The position numbers and the translations under genes were made by a program. From contig JAUNUP010000011.1 of the NCBI GenBank assembly GCA_030538115.1, forward strand, positions 1 through 64,000: a stretch of DNA of 64,000 bases, written 5' to 3'. Below the pieces are notes generated by a model that was not told where the DNA came from, searched no databases, and saw only the letters and a program-made list of their open reading frames with translations. The number at the start of each line of letters is the position of its first letter. Position 1 is the first letter of the stretch. This document shows positions 8,353 to 17,788 of the stretch, one piece after another. This DNA is from Dermatophilus congolensis. GTDB taxonomy: Bacteria > Actinomycetota > Actinomycetes > Actinomycetales > Dermatophilaceae.

Positions 8353-9570
8353 TTATTCGTTCGGGGCGGTGTCGACGAGGTGTTCGCCGACGGCGGGTAC
8401 TCCCGGCGCGCGCAGACGGCGGGTCGACAGGCCGATGGCTGCGGCGCCGGTGAGCGACAGCACGGCCATGCCGATCGGCCACGTGGGCGGTACGGCTTCG
8501 ATGGCGGCACGATTCGCGTCTGCGCCGGTATTCGCGCTGTTCACAGTGGAGACGGAGTCGGGAGCGTCCTGCGGTGCGGGCACAGCGACGGGACATTCGT
8601 CGAGCGCGGCCTCGCCGGGGCCGGGAGGCATGATGCGGGCGAGGCGCAGGGCGTCGCGGCCGGCGCTGAGCGGCTCGAATCCGACGGCACCGCCGATGCG
8701 TCCGGGTGCCGCGTCGGCGAGGGCGACGAACGGTTCGGGGGCCAGAAGCCACCAGATGCGGTCGGGGCGGGTGCGTTCGCGGTCTTCGGTGATGTCGACG
8801 CATGGCGGCCCGTCGGCGGTGCGGGCGGTGCCGTGGGTTCCGGCGAGCACTGTGACCTTGGTCGATACGGTCTCGCTCGTGAGTGGCAGGGCGGCCGCGT
8901 AGGCGACCCAAGGGCCGAGCACGAGGAGGCCGGTGGTGGTGTAGGCGGCGACGAGCGCGGTGGTGCGTCGTGCGAACACCGCGGAGACGGCCTGGGCCAC
9001 TGCGGCGGCTGCTGCCAGAGACACGGCGAGCACCACCACGGCCCAGGCGAATCCGGAGACATCGGTGCCGCCGAGGGCCAAGCCCGTGGCGAGCGCCGGC
9101 ACCGTGAGCAGCACGAGCACCAGCACGCGAGCGAGCGAGCCCACGAAGATGCCCCACGAGATCGAGCGGGGGCTCAGTTGGGTGACTCGCAACATGTCGA
9201 GCAGCCCGCTGTCTCGGTTGCGGTTGAGGGTGCCGGCTCCGAGCGCGGGCACGACAGTGAGTCCCGCAGCCAGCGCGGAGGTCGCGATGAGGCTGTGCAC
9301 CAGCGCGCCCGCTCCGTCATCGGTTGCGCCGCCGCTCGTGCCGACGAGGGCGAGAATCAGCAGGCCGTAGACGAACGTGATCCAGGCCGCGACGGCACCC
9401 CAGGTGAGGCGGCTTCGGGCGGAGGAGCGCAGGTCGAGTTCGGCGACGATGCGCACTCCGCGGCCGAGCGCGGTGAGGCGCTGGGTGATGGCGGAGGTCG
9501 TGCGGGGCCTTCGGTGCCCCGGGCGACGGTCGGGCCGGGTTCGGGCGGGTCGGGTGGTGGCCCGGCTCAC
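8353..9570 (-). CDS. ABC-2 type transporter permease
   Basis: 405 aa with about six hydrophobic segments (about 60-80, 95-115, 145-170, 175-195, 205-225 and a last one near 370-390). The first two-thirds resembles ABC-2 export permeases (NRDSGLLDMLRVTQLSPRSI is the usual cytoplasmic coupling region after TM2). A long extracytoplasmic loop with two cysteines precedes the last helix. Its GTG start overlaps the stop of the ATPase gene upstream (GTGA) with GGAGG before it, so the pair forms an operon. Substrate unknown; an exporter is inferred. Confidence 0.78.
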   Translation of the reverse strand: MSRATTRPARTRPDRRPGHRRPRTTSAITQRLTALGRGVRIVAELDLRSSARSRLTWGAVAAWITFVYGLLILALVGTSGGATDDGAGALVHSLIATSALAAGLTVVPALGAGTLNRNRDSGLLDMLRVTQLSPRSISWGIFVGSLARVLVLVLLTVPALATGLALGGTDVSGFAWAVVVLAVSLAAAAAVAQAVSAVFARRTTALVAAYTTTGLLVLGPWVAYAAALPLTSETVSTKVTVLAGTHGTARTADGPPCVDITEDRERTRPDRIWWLLAPEPFVALADAAPGRIGGAVGFEPLSAGRDALRLARIMPPGPGEAALDECPVAVPAPQDAPDSVSTVNSANTGADANRAAIEAVPPTWPIGMAVLSLTGAAAIGLSTRRLRAPGVPAVGEHLVDTAPNE

Positions 9571-10604
9571 GGACCCTCCAGTCGGCCTGTGTTGTCGCGT
9601 AGTTCAGTCAGTTCAGCCTGCCCCGACTGATCGAACGATTCCGACACCGTATTGACGGCGGCAGGCCCGAATCCGTACACGGGCACTCCGGCGCGCGAGA
9701 GGGCCGCGAGCAGAGCGGTCGCCTCCTCCTCGTGCGTCATGGCCACGTCCACGGCCGCGCGCCGCGAGATACGGCCATCGGGGCTGGGCACCTCTTCGTA
9801 GTCGACGCCGTGGCCGTCGAGGGTGGCGCGCAGGCGCTCGCCGTCGAGGCTGACGATGCGCCAGAGCCGCCCGGCTTCGGTGTGCCCGAAGTCGTGGGAG
9901 GAGGTGATGCGTCCGTTCTCGATGGCGACGGAGCGGTCGCAGACCGGCTCGAGCAAGAACGGGTCTTCGGCCGTCGCCAACACGGCGGCGCCGGCGTTGG
10001 CCTCGCCGCGTAGCAGGTCACCGATTTCGGCGCGATCGTCGGAGTCGAGGGCGCGAAACGGCTCGTCGAGCAGGATCACGGCGGGGGAGTGGATGATCGC
10101 GCAGGCCAGCAGCAGCTTGCTCTGTTCGGCCAGGGTGAGCGTCTCGGCCCGCTTGTCGGCCAGACGGGTGAGGCGGATGCGTTCGAGCAGAAAGTCGATG
10201 CGCTCACGACCGGTGCGGGCGGGGAGTTCGTGCCCGGAGGCGAAGGCGCCCAGTAGCTCGCGTGGCGTCACGGGCCCGAGGTCGGTGCGGGAGGCGGGCA
10301 GCCAGCCGGTCAGGGCGCGGGCTCGACCGGGCTCTCGCAACGGGTCGATGCCCTGCACCCGCACGCTGCCCTCGTCGGGACGCAGTATTCCGGCGGCGAC
10401 GCGCAGCAGCGAGGTCTTGCCCGCCCCAGCGGGGCCCCACAGGGAGGTGACCGAGCCCGGCAGCACGCCAAGGCGCGCGTGATCGAGCACGACCGTGCGG
10501 CGGTGACGCAGCACGATGTTGGTCAGTTGCAGACCGTGCGGGGTCGCCTCAGACGTGCCCGGTGCCGCGCTAGCGGCGGGCCTGGCGCCCAACGCTCGAT
10601 CCAT
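9567..10604 (-). CDS. ABC transporter ATP-binding protein with divergent signature motif
   Basis: 345 aa. Walker A GPAGAGKTS (near residue 60), Walker B VILLDEPF and an H-loop-like position replaced in the LATAEDPF segment. The ABC signature, normally LSGGQ, reads LTLAEQSKLLLA, so ATPase coupling may be atypical. The C-terminal 100 residues form an extra domain not found in minimal ABC ATPases. The ATG follows AGGAG by 8 nt. Operon with the permease downstream; divergent from lysC. Confidence 0.8.
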   Translation of the reverse strand: MDRALGARPAASAAPGTSEATPHGLQLTNIVLRHRRTVVLDHARLGVLPGSVTSLWGPAGAGKTSLLRVAAGILRPDEGSVRVQGIDPLREPGRARALTGWLPASRTDLGPVTPRELLGAFASGHELPARTGRERIDFLLERIRLTRLADKRAETLTLAEQSKLLLACAIIHSPAVILLDEPFRALDSDDRAEIGDLLRGEANAGAAVLATAEDPFLLEPVCDRSVAIENGRITSSHDFGHTEAGRLWRIVSLDGERLRATLDGHGVDYEEVPSPDGRISRRAAVDVAMTHEEEATALLAALSRAGVPVYGFGPAAVNTVSESFDQSGQAELTELRDNTGRLEGP

Positions 10605-10805
10605 GTCATCAACTCCTGCTGCTCCTTTCGGCAGGATTCCGTTGTGTGTTAGCGGAATTCGTGACGAACTCGGCGGACTTGCCGAGCCTCGCGAGTGAGC
10701 AACGGTAACGGGGGCGCACCGGCGGGCCGTAGACTCTTGCGAGATCCACGTCGGCGCGAGTCCGCGTGGTGCGTAGCAACTCCCGAGTGTGCGAAAGGCG
10801 TGTTC

Positions 10806-12077
10806 ATGAGCCTGGTGGTGCAGAAATACGGCGGTTCCTCCGTCGCCGACGCCGAGAGCGTCAAGCGCGTCGCGCGCCGCATCGTCGAGACGCAGCGAGC
10901 GGGGCACAGCGTGTGCGTCGTCGTCTCCGCGATGGGAGACACCACCGACGAACTGCTCGACCTCGCCGAGCAGGTGACCCCGCTGCCTCCGGCGCGCGAA
11001 CTCGACATGCTGCTCACCGCGGGCGAGCGCATCTCGATGGCGGTGCTGGCGATGGCGATCGCGTCGCTGGGTCACACGGCGCTGTCGTTCACCGGGTCGC
11101 AGGCCGGCGTCATCACCGACGAGGTGCACGGCAAGGCCCGCATCATCGATGTCACGCCGGGCCGCATCAAGGAGTGCCTCGACGCCGGCAACATCGCGAT
11201 CGTCGCCGGATTCCAGGGCGTTTCGCAGACGACGAAGAACATCACCACGCTCGGCCGGGGCGGCTCCGACACGACTGCGGTCGCGCTAGCTGCGGCGCTC
11301 GACGCCGACGTGTGCGAGATCTACACCGACGTCGACGGCGTGTTCACCGCCGACCCCCGCATCGTGCCGCTGGCCCGCCGCATCGAGCGCATCACGACCG
11401 AAGAAATGATGGAGCTCGCCGCCTCGGGCGCGAAGGTTCTCATGCTGCGCTGCGTCGAGTACGCGCGCCGGTTCAACATGCCCATCCACGTCCGCTCGTC
11501 GTTCTCGCACAAGAACGGCACGCTCATCACCGACCAGCCAACAGAAGGAGGCACCGTGGAGGAGCCGATGATCACCGGAGTCGCCCACGACCGCGGGCAG
11601 GCGAAGGTCACCCTCGTCGGGGTTCCCGACATCCCGGGCAAGGCGGCCCAGATCTTCCAGGTCGTCGCCGCCGCCGAGGCGAACATCGACATGATCGTGC
11701 AGAACGTCTCCACGGCCACCGAGGGCACCACCGACATCTCCTTCACGCTGCCGATGGCCGACGGGCAGCGCATCGTGCAGGCCCTTGACCGCGAGCGGCC
11801 GTCGATCGGTTTCGAGGAACTGCGCTACGACGACCAGGTCGGCAAGCTTTCGCTGGTGGGCGCGGGTATGCGCTCGAACCCGGGCGTCAGCGCCACCCTG
11901 TTCGGTGCCCTCGCCGAGGCGGGCATCAACATCGAGATGATCTCGACCTCGGAGATCCGCATCTCTGTCGTGACGCGTGACGACATGCTCGACGACGCCG
12001 TGCGTGCCGTGCACTCGGCCTTCGGTCTGGACACGGGCCAGGTCGAAGCGGTCGTCTATGGAGGCACCGGGCGATGA
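10806..12077 (+). CDS. lysC: aspartokinase (alpha subunit)
   Basis: 423 aa; phosphorylates L-aspartate, the first step to lysine, threonine, methionine and diaminopimelate. The kinase domain begins [12 protein letters not shown], with [12 protein letters not shown] and [15 protein letters not shown]; two ACT regulatory domains follow (residues about 260-340 and 345-420). The ATG at 10806 gives the usual N-terminus of the family. An internal in-frame start yields the separate regulatory beta subunit. The asd gene overlaps the end by ATGA, forming the classical actinobacterial ask-asd operon. Feedback inhibition by lysine plus threonine is known for the family. Confidence 0.96.
   Translation: MSLVVQKYGGSSVADAESVKRVARRIVETQRAGHSVCVVVSAMGDTTDELLDLAEQVTPLPPARELDMLLTAGERISMAVLAMAIASLGHTALSFTGSQAGVITDEVHGKARIIDVTPGRIKECLDAGNIAIVAGFQGVSQTTKNITTLGRGGSDTTAVALAAALDADVCEIYTDVDGVFTADPRIVPLARRIERITTEEMMELAASGAKVLMLRCVEYARRFNMPIHVRSSFSHKNGTLITDQPTEGGTVEEPMITGVAHDRGQAKVTLVGVPDIPGKAAQIFQVVAAAEANIDMIVQNVSTATEGTTDISFTLPMADGQRIVQALDRERPSIGFEELRYDDQVGKLSLVGAGMRSNPGVSATLFGALAEAGINIEMISTSEIRISVVTRDDMLDDAVRAVHSAFGLDTGQVEAVVYGGTGR
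11556..12077 (+). CDS. aspartokinase beta subunit from an internal start
   Basis: An in-frame GTG inside lysC is preceded by GAAGGAGG with a 4-5 nt spacer, the best ribosome site in this part of the window. It would produce a 173-aa protein ([14 protein letters not shown]...) comprising only the two ACT domains. Corynebacterium and Bacillus aspartokinases are known alpha2beta2 enzymes made from such nested starts. Expression here is inferred from the site and the family. Confidence 0.75.
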   Translation: MEEPMITGVAHDRGQAKVTLVGVPDIPGKAAQIFQVVAAAEANIDMIVQNVSTATEGTTDISFTLPMADGQRIVQALDRERPSIGFEELRYDDQVGKLSLVGAGMRSNPGVSATLFGALAEAGINIEMISTSEIRISVVTRDDMLDDAVRAVHSAFGLDTGQVEAVVYGGTGR

Positions 12078-13165
12078 CTTTCCGCCCCGAGGGGGCGGGG
12101 CCGCGACTGGCCGTCATCGGTGCCACCGGAGCCGTGGGTTCCGATCTGCTCGGAGTGCTCTCCGTGCGCGAAAACGTGTGGGGGCCGGTGCGGCTCTTCG
12201 CGACTCCCGCATCGGAGGGCAAGGTCAGGTACGTCTGCGGTCAGGACGTCGTGGTCGAGAGCCTGCGCCCCGAAGTCTTCGACGAGGTCGACGTGGCAAT
12301 CTTTGCCGCGCCGCCTGAGGTTTCGCTCGAATGGGCGCCGATCGCCGCGGAGAAGGGCGTGATCGTCATCGACGATTCGCCCGCTTTCCGTATGGACCCT
12401 GATGTGCCGTTGGTGGTCTCGAACCTCAACGGTGCCCAGATCCGCAACCGGCCCAAGGGCATCATCGCGAACCCGAACTGCACGGTTCTCACCCTCATGG
12501 ACGCGCTGGCGTCACTGCATTCGGGCTGGGAGTTGCAAGAACTCGTCATCGCGACCTATCAGGCCGCGAGCGGTGTGGGCCGGGCGGGTGCGGCGCGGCT
12601 CGTGCGCGAAGTCGAGGTGCTGGCCGGGCAGCCGAACGTGGGCGTCGACCCGGGAGGTGTGAGGCGCCGGCTGCAGGCCGCGCTCGCCGACGAACCCCCG
12701 TCACCGTTTCCTGGCCCGCTCGCGTTCAACGTGCTGCCGTGGGCCGGTGACGAACTCGGTGACGGCTGGAGCACGGAGGAGGTGCGGCTCCGTGAGGAGA
12801 CGCGCAAGGTGCTCGGCCTCAAGGGCTTGAAGGTCTCGGCGACGTGCGTGCGCGTTCCTGTTGTTCGGGGCCATTCGATGGTCGTGCACGCGACCTTCCA
12901 CTCGCCCATCACCGTCGAAGACGCGCGTAAGGCGCTCATGGAGGCGCCCAGTGTGGTGTTGCTCGACGACCCGATGCACGGTGAGTGGCCCACTCCGGCC
13001 GACATCGCCTCGTCCGACCCCACGTTCGTGGGCCGGGTGCGGCAGGCACCCGATTTTCCGCACACGCTCGACCTGTTCATCAGCGGAGACAACCTACGCA
13101 AGGGCGGGGCGCTGAACTCGGCGCAGATCGGCGAGCTCGTGTGCGCTGAACTCCGCGGAGAGTGA
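12074..13165 (+). CDS. asd: aspartate-semialdehyde dehydrogenase
   Basis: 363 aa; reduces aspartyl phosphate to the semialdehyde with NADPH. Seen: nucleotide-binding [13 protein letters not shown] at the N-terminus, catalytic Cys136 in NPNCTVL, the active-site [11 protein letters not shown] loop, and the substrate-binding RVPVVRGHS segment with the conserved Arg/His. The ATG overlaps the lysC stop (ATGA), so the two are translationally coupled. Its product feeds lysine/DAP and homoserine synthesis. Confidence 0.95.
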   Translation: MTFRPEGAGPRLAVIGATGAVGSDLLGVLSVRENVWGPVRLFATPASEGKVRYVCGQDVVVESLRPEVFDEVDVAIFAAPPEVSLEWAPIAAEKGVIVIDDSPAFRMDPDVPLVVSNLNGAQIRNRPKGIIANPNCTVLTLMDALASLHSGWELQELVIATYQAASGVGRAGAARLVREVEVLAGQPNVGVDPGGVRRRLQAALADEPPSPFPGPLAFNVLPWAGDELGDGWSTEEVRLREETRKVLGLKGLKVSATCVRVPVVRGHSMVVHATFHSPITVEDARKALMEAPSVVLLDDPMHGEWPTPADIASSDPTFVGRVRQAPDFPHTLDLFISGDNLRKGGALNSAQIGELVCAELRGE

Positions 13166-13235
13166 CCGGCCGCCTGCTCAGGCCTACTCATGCGTCGGGC
13201 TGCGGCGCGCGTCGCTGCCGGGAGAGTATTGACGC

Positions 13236-14288
13236 ATGGCGGGCGACAGGTTGTGGATCGTCACGGGGGCGACCGGTCTTCTCGGCGGGACCCTGCTGTG
13301 TGAGCTGCTGAATCGTGGTGAGCGGGTGCGGATCGTGTGGCGTGATCGCCGCCGGTTGCAAGCGCTGCCTCTCACCGACTACCCGGGGTTGGTCGAGGAC
13401 GCTCGGGCCGACCTGCGCGACGCCTCCGCCGTGGAGCAGGCCCTCGCTCACGAACCGGGGCAGGAGGTCGTGGTGCTGCACTGCGCATCGGTCATCTCGA
13501 TCTACCCCGAGGGCGAGCCCGGCATGGTGGAGTCCAACGTCGACGGCACGAGCAACGTCATCGAGGCCTGCCGTGCTGCGGGCGTGCGGCGGCTCGTGTA
13601 CGTGAGCAGCATGGAGGCCATCGAGATTCCACCCGAGGGCACGACCCTGCGTGAGGCGCGCGAGTTCTCGGCCGGGGCTGTGGACGGCGCCTACGCCAAG
13701 ACCAAGGCGGAGGCGACGCGGCGGGTACTGGCCGCCTCCGATCTCGACGTGGTCGTCGTGCATCCGACGGGGATTCTCGGCCCCGGGCCGGGCGGGGCCT
13801 GTCATGTGCGCGAGCTCGTGCGCTCACTCGCCGCGGGCTCCATGCCGGTGTTGCTGCCGGGTGGGTTCGACATCGTCGACGTGCGCGATGTCGCCGCCGG
13901 TGTGCTGCTCGCTGCGGAGAAGGGGCGTCGGGGTGAGTGCTACCTACTCACGGGCGAATATGCCTCTCTCGGGCGGCTCGCGCGCATCGTCAAGGGGGTC
14001 GTGGGCAGCAGGGTGCCACCCACCCTGCCGATGTGGATCGCGCAGGCAGCGGCACCGGTGACGGAGGCGGCGTACAGGTGGGCCGGTCAGACGCCCCTGC
14101 TGACCCGGTATGCCGTGCGGATGCTGGCCAGCAGCCGCGAGGTGTCAGCCGAGAAGGCCTGGAGCGAACTGGGCTACGTGAGCAGGCCTCTGGTCGAGTC
14201 GGTGCGCGACACGATCGGATGGCTCGAAGAACAGGAGAGGACGGCCCTCCGGGTCCGCCACAGCCCGGAGAACCGCCCTCGCTCATGA
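13236..14288 (+). CDS. NAD-dependent epimerase/dehydratase family (extended SDR)
   Basis: 350 aa. Rossmann motif TGATGLLGG at residue about 10, the catalytic triad as YVSSMEA (Ser) and GAYAKTKAEA (Tyr-x3-Lys), and VVHPTGILGPGPG for substrate positioning, most like dihydroflavonol-4-reductase-type SDRs. A C-terminal amphipathic part may touch the membrane (PMWIAQAAAPVTEA). Substrate unknown. Transcribed alone after asd; convergent with glgC. Confidence 0.82.
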   Translation: MAGDRLWIVTGATGLLGGTLLCELLNRGERVRIVWRDRRRLQALPLTDYPGLVEDARADLRDASAVEQALAHEPGQEVVVLHCASVISIYPEGEPGMVESNVDGTSNVIEACRAAGVRRLVYVSSMEAIEIPPEGTTLREAREFSAGAVDGAYAKTKAEATRRVLAASDLDVVVVHPTGILGPGPGGACHVRELVRSLAAGSMPVLLPGGFDIVDVRDVAAGVLLAAEKGRRGECYLLTGEYASLGRLARIVKGVVGSRVPPTLPMWIAQAAAPVTEAAYRWAGQTPLLTRYAVRMLASSREVSAEKAWSELGYVSRPLVESVRDTIGWLEEQERTALRVRHSPENRPRS

Positions 14289-14353
14289 GACGCGCGTCAC
14301 AGTGACACGGGTCGTGAGCACAGGCTACGTGGCCTTGCGCACGGGGGAAAGCC

Positions 14354-15628
14354 CTACTGGCGCGTAGTCGCCGTGGAGCGCCTTCGGCGCGCGCCCGGTG
14401 TGATGCGGTCGCCGCTGTCGACGACCGCGCCGCCGTCGATGCGGGCACCGCGCCCCACCAGAGCGATGCTCTCCGAACGCACCCGCTCTCCGGTGCGCGG
14501 CTTCATCGCCGAGCCGACGCGTGCGTCCGCACCGACCGTGACGCGCGTGTCGACGATGCTCCAGTCGATCTGGGCGTTCTCACGGATCACGGTGTCGCTC
14601 ATGATGATCGAATCGCGCACGTGAGCGCCGGCCCCCACGCGCACGCCGAGGCCGAGAACGCTGCGCTCGACCGTGCCCTCGATGTGGCACCCTGCCGCGA
14701 TCATGCTGTCGTTCACCACGCCGGCGCCTGTGACGCGCGCACCGGGGCGCTGCTCGGTGGCGGTGAGAATCGGCCAGTCCGGATCGTCGAAGATGTCGAC
14801 CTCGCCATCGAGCAGTTCTCGGTGCGCGGCCAGATAGGCGGCGGGACGTCCGAGGTCACGCCAGTAGCCGGGCAGGTGGTACGCGTAGGTCTTGCCGCGC
14901 GCGACGAGGGCGGGCAGCAGGTCCTCGCCGAAATCACCGAGGTGTTCGCCCTCGGGCAGCGCGTCGAACAAGCCTTGCAACACCTCGAGCAGCACGTGCG
15001 CGTCGTACAGAAAGACCTCGGTGGCGACCGTGTCGGTCGACACCTCGTCAGGCTTGTGCTCGATACGCGTCACCTGCTGGCCGTGATCGGATGCGCTGGT
15101 CCGCCCGCCTTGGCTCGTGTGCACGAGGGTGTGGTTACCCGCCTCCTCCGCCGCGAAGACGCTGGTGACAACAGTGCACTCGGCCGCGGTCGCGAGGTGC
15201 GCCTTCACGACCTCGCGGAAGTCGAGCGTGTAGGCGTGATCGGCGGAGAGCACGAATACGAGGTCGGGAGCGAATTCTTCGATGATGCCGCGAAACCGGA
15301 ACAGGCAATCGGAATTGCCCGCGGCCATGCCGTCTTCGTCGGTGCCGAGCCCCTCCTGCGGCTGCAACACCCGCAGCCCGCCGCGGCTCCGGTCGAGATC
15401 CCACGGGCGGCCGTGTGCCAGAACCGGATCGACGCTCGAGGAGTGGTATTGCAGCACCACCCACACGTCGTCGATGCGACTGTTGCGCGCGTTCGACATG
15501 ACGATGTCGAGCAGCGAGAACACGCCTCCGAACGGCAGGGTCGGCTTCGCGCGCGCTTCGGTGAGCACCTCCATGCGGCTGCCTTTGCCCCCGGCGAGAA
15601 CAATTGCCAGCACCCGCGGTTCGCTCAT
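14354..15628 (-). CDS. glgC: glucose-1-phosphate adenylyltransferase-like protein
   Basis: About 424 aa. Makes ADP-glucose from glucose-1-phosphate and ATP for glycogen. Nucleotidyltransferase motifs: VLAGGKGSRMEVLTEARAKPTLPFGG at the N-terminus, SADHAY (catalytic Asp), EVFLYDAHVLLE and PGYWRDLGRPAAY; a left-handed beta-helix follows from about residue 300. The sequence is somewhat divergent from textbook GlgC, so a paralogous sugar nucleotidyltransferase is possible. ATG 15628 is favoured: a TAGGTT box lies 6 nt before it (leaderless); a GTG two codons upstream is the alternative. No glgA neighbour. Confidence 0.75.
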   Translation of the reverse strand: MSEPRVLAIVLAGGKGSRMEVLTEARAKPTLPFGGVFSLLDIVMSNARNSRIDDVWVVLQYHSSSVDPVLAHGRPWDLDRSRGGLRVLQPQEGLGTDEDGMAAGNSDCLFRFRGIIEEFAPDLVFVLSADHAYTLDFREVVKAHLATAAECTVVTSVFAAEEAGNHTLVHTSQGGRTSASDHGQQVTRIEHKPDEVSTDTVATEVFLYDAHVLLEVLQGLFDALPEGEHLGDFGEDLLPALVARGKTYAYHLPGYWRDLGRPAAYLAAHRELLDGEVDIFDDPDWPILTATEQRPGARVTGAGVVNDSMIAAGCHIEGTVERSVLGLGVRVGAGAHVRDSIIMSDTVIRENAQIDWSIVDTRVTVGADARVGSAMKPRTGERVRSESIALVGRGARIDGGAVVDSGDRITPGARRRRSTATTRQ

Positions 15629-15637
15629 CCCCACAAC

Positions 15638-16990
15638 CTAGACGACCGGCCGGGCCCCACGGGAGGCCCGGCCGATCGCGGCTGCAGGGGTGAGCACGAT
15701 CGCCAAGACGTACAGGGCTGAGCCGATGAGGCCCATGACCAGCCAGGCCCACACCAGCATGGTCGCGTGCGGGGCGTCAGAGGTGGTGGCGGTGCCGTAG
15801 AAGAGCGTCCCGAAAGGAGCCGCGGCGGCCGCGCCCAGCATCGCGAATACCGAGACGGAGGCGTACACCGCGGAGTAGTCGCGCTCACCGAACAGGCGTG
15901 CCGCCAGGTAGGCCGGCGCCACGGTGACCAGTGTCGCGCCGAAGCCGTGAAGCAACGTGAAGAGCACCCCGTTCAGTGCGCTGTGGGGGCTGAGCATGAA
16001 GACGAATTGGACCGCGTTGGCGGCCGAGACGAGCCCGATGGCCGCAATCAGTGCGGTCTTGTCGAAGAGCACGCCGGTGAGGAGTTTTCCGAGCATCACG
16101 AACAGGCCCACGGTCGACAGGACGATGGCGATGATCTCGCCCTCCGCCCCAAGCGCTGTGAGCAACGGCTTCAGGTTGGAGATCATGCCGTTGACAGAGA
16201 TGCCGCTGGCAATGAGCGCGGCGCCGAGCACCCAGAACGCGGGGGTCGCGTACGCCTGCTTCTGACTAAGGCCGGGACGCGGGGCGGCCTCGTGCGCGGC
16301 GTCGTCCGTGGTCGCGGGGACGGTTGCGGCGCCCAGTGGAGCCAGGCCCTTCTGCTCCGGGGTGCTGCGCAGCACGAGCAGCGACAGCGGTATCAGCAAC
16401 ACCACTTGGATGGCCGCCAGGGCAAGGTACGTGCCTCGCCAACCGAACGTGGGTATGAGGTAGAAGTCGATGAGCGGTACGAAGACGAGGCTGCCCAGGC
16501 CCGACCCCGCCGTGGCCAGACCCAACGCGGTGCCGCGCTTCTCGACGAACCAGTTCGTGATCATGGTCGCGATCGGAATCGTGGTCGCGAACGTGAAGGC
16601 GAGACCCTGCAGAACGGCGGCGCCATAGATCCAGCCGATGCTCTTCGCCATCGAGAGCACCACGTTCGCGAGCGCCGCGAGCAGCACCCCGATGGCGACG
16701 ACATGGCGTGCGTCGACCCTGGTGAGCAGGTTGCCGACGACGGGTGAGAACGGCACCGCCATGAGCGTGATCACTGAATACGCCAACGTGAACCGGGCGA
16801 CCGTGAGACCCTCGAGGTCTGCCATGACTGGTGCGATGAACAGGGAGAACGAGTTGATGATCGTGCCGAAGATCGTGGCCATGAGCAGCACGCCGACGAT
16901 GACGATCCACCAGCCGTAGAAGACACCCGACCCGCGTCGGCGCGTCGGTTCGGAGAGGGTCGTCACGAGCCGCTCCCTCCGTTGGGTCAT
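15638..16990 (-). CDS. major facilitator superfamily transporter (OFA/monocarboxylate-like)
   Basis: 450 aa with 12 hydrophobic segments. The FYGWWIVIVGV opening and the residue pattern in TM4-5 (NWFVEKRGTALGLATAGSGLG) are typical of OxlT/monocarboxylate-type MFS carriers. The start ATG has GGGAGCGG upstream. Substrate unknown; a small organic acid is a guess from the family. It lies 10 bp upstream of glgC, same strand, but glgC seems to have its own promoter. Confidence 0.82.
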   Translation of the reverse strand: MTQRRERLVTTLSEPTRRRGSGVFYGWWIVIVGVLLMATIFGTIINSFSLFIAPVMADLEGLTVARFTLAYSVITLMAVPFSPVVGNLLTRVDARHVVAIGVLLAALANVVLSMAKSIGWIYGAAVLQGLAFTFATTIPIATMITNWFVEKRGTALGLATAGSGLGSLVFVPLIDFYLIPTFGWRGTYLALAAIQVVLLIPLSLLVLRSTPEQKGLAPLGAATVPATTDDAAHEAAPRPGLSQKQAYATPAFWVLGAALIASGISVNGMISNLKPLLTALGAEGEIIAIVLSTVGLFVMLGKLLTGVLFDKTALIAAIGLVSAANAVQFVFMLSPHSALNGVLFTLLHGFGATLVTVAPAYLAARLFGERDYSAVYASVSVFAMLGAAAAAPFGTLFYGTATTSDAPHATMLVWAWLVMGLIGSALYVLAIVLTPAAAIGRASRGARPVV

Positions 16991-17099
16991 GCCGTTGTGC
17001 CCCGCTCGATCCGGGAGAGGGGCTCAGGGGATGCGACGTCAGCTTGGCGTGTGCCTCCGGCGAACGCCCTGCGCGCCCCGGGCGTGAGGCCGGTGCGCG

Positions 17100-17324
17100 T
17101 CAGTCGTCGTCATCGTCCTTGTCGTTGTCATCGTCGGAGTCGCCGCCGCGGTTGTCGTCGTCGGAGTCGCCACGGTTGTTGCCGTTCTGCTGCTGGCTGT
17201 TGCCGTTGTCGTTCTCGTCGTCGGCGCCACCGAGGTTGCAGCCAGTCAGCGTGACGCCGCCGATGAGCAGCACGGGGACGAGTGCGGCGACGCGGCGGAA
17301 CCAGGGCTTAGTACGGGTGGTCAT
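17100..17324 (-). CDS. small lipoprotein with Asp/Asn-rich tail
   Basis: 74 aa. Lipobox LTGC with Cys29 as the lipidation site after a short signal peptide. The mature 45 residues are almost only Asp, Asn, Gly, Gln, Ser and Glu, with a repeated GDSDDDN and a terminal run of five Asp. Such a chain would be disordered, strongly acidic and could bind divalent cations; that role is inference. ATG with GAAGGG upstream. Isolated gene between the MFS carrier and the DUF222 locus. Confidence 0.75.
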   Translation of the reverse strand: MTTRTKPWFRRVAALVPVLLIGGVTLTGCNLGGADDENDNGNSQQQNGNNRGDSDDDNRGGDSDDDNDKDDDDD

Positions 17325-17599
17325 GGGAGGGCCCTTCTCGAAACGTGATCGTTCCAGTCAACCCCACCGAGTTCAGCGAAACCACGGGAACGGGGCATTC
17401 GCGACGTCACGGTGGGCCGGTGGTCGGACGGAGGGGAGTGGCCGCCACGAGCGACATGCGAGGGGCGGCGGGCACTTGAGTGGAGGCGAAAACTGGGCCA
17501 GATTTCTTGGATGAATCGCCGCATCGCATCTAGTAGACATATATAATTAGAACAGTTCGAGACCTCGTTCTCTTGCAAGCGTGTTCACCTTGTTCGGGG

Positions 17600-17779
17600 A
17601 TGGGGGCGGTGGAGTCGTCGGTGCATTGGGGGTGCGTCGTGGGGGTTCTGCAGTCGCTCGCGCCGCCTCCGGACTGGGGGCCGGGAGTGTCGGCCGAGGT
17701 ACTCGCCTCCGGTCTGGCCGGGTGCGGTGCCGATGAAGCTCTCGCCGTTGTCGAAGCGATGGAGCAGCTCAAGCGATAG
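17600..17779 (+). pseudogene. 5' fragment of DUF222-HNH gene, ended by an in-frame TAG
   Basis: This frame encodes the usual N-terminus of 13E12/DUF222 proteins (LAGCGADEALAVVEAMEQLKR) and stops at TAG 17777-17779. The next codons in the same frame continue the family (ADGVAVAATRVLAL) into the following gene. One base change (TGG or CAG to TAG) would explain the break. Start ATG 17600 is tentative; no good ribosome site is visible and a TTG at 17573 is possible. Confidence 0.6.
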
Positions 17780-17788
17780 GCAGACGGT

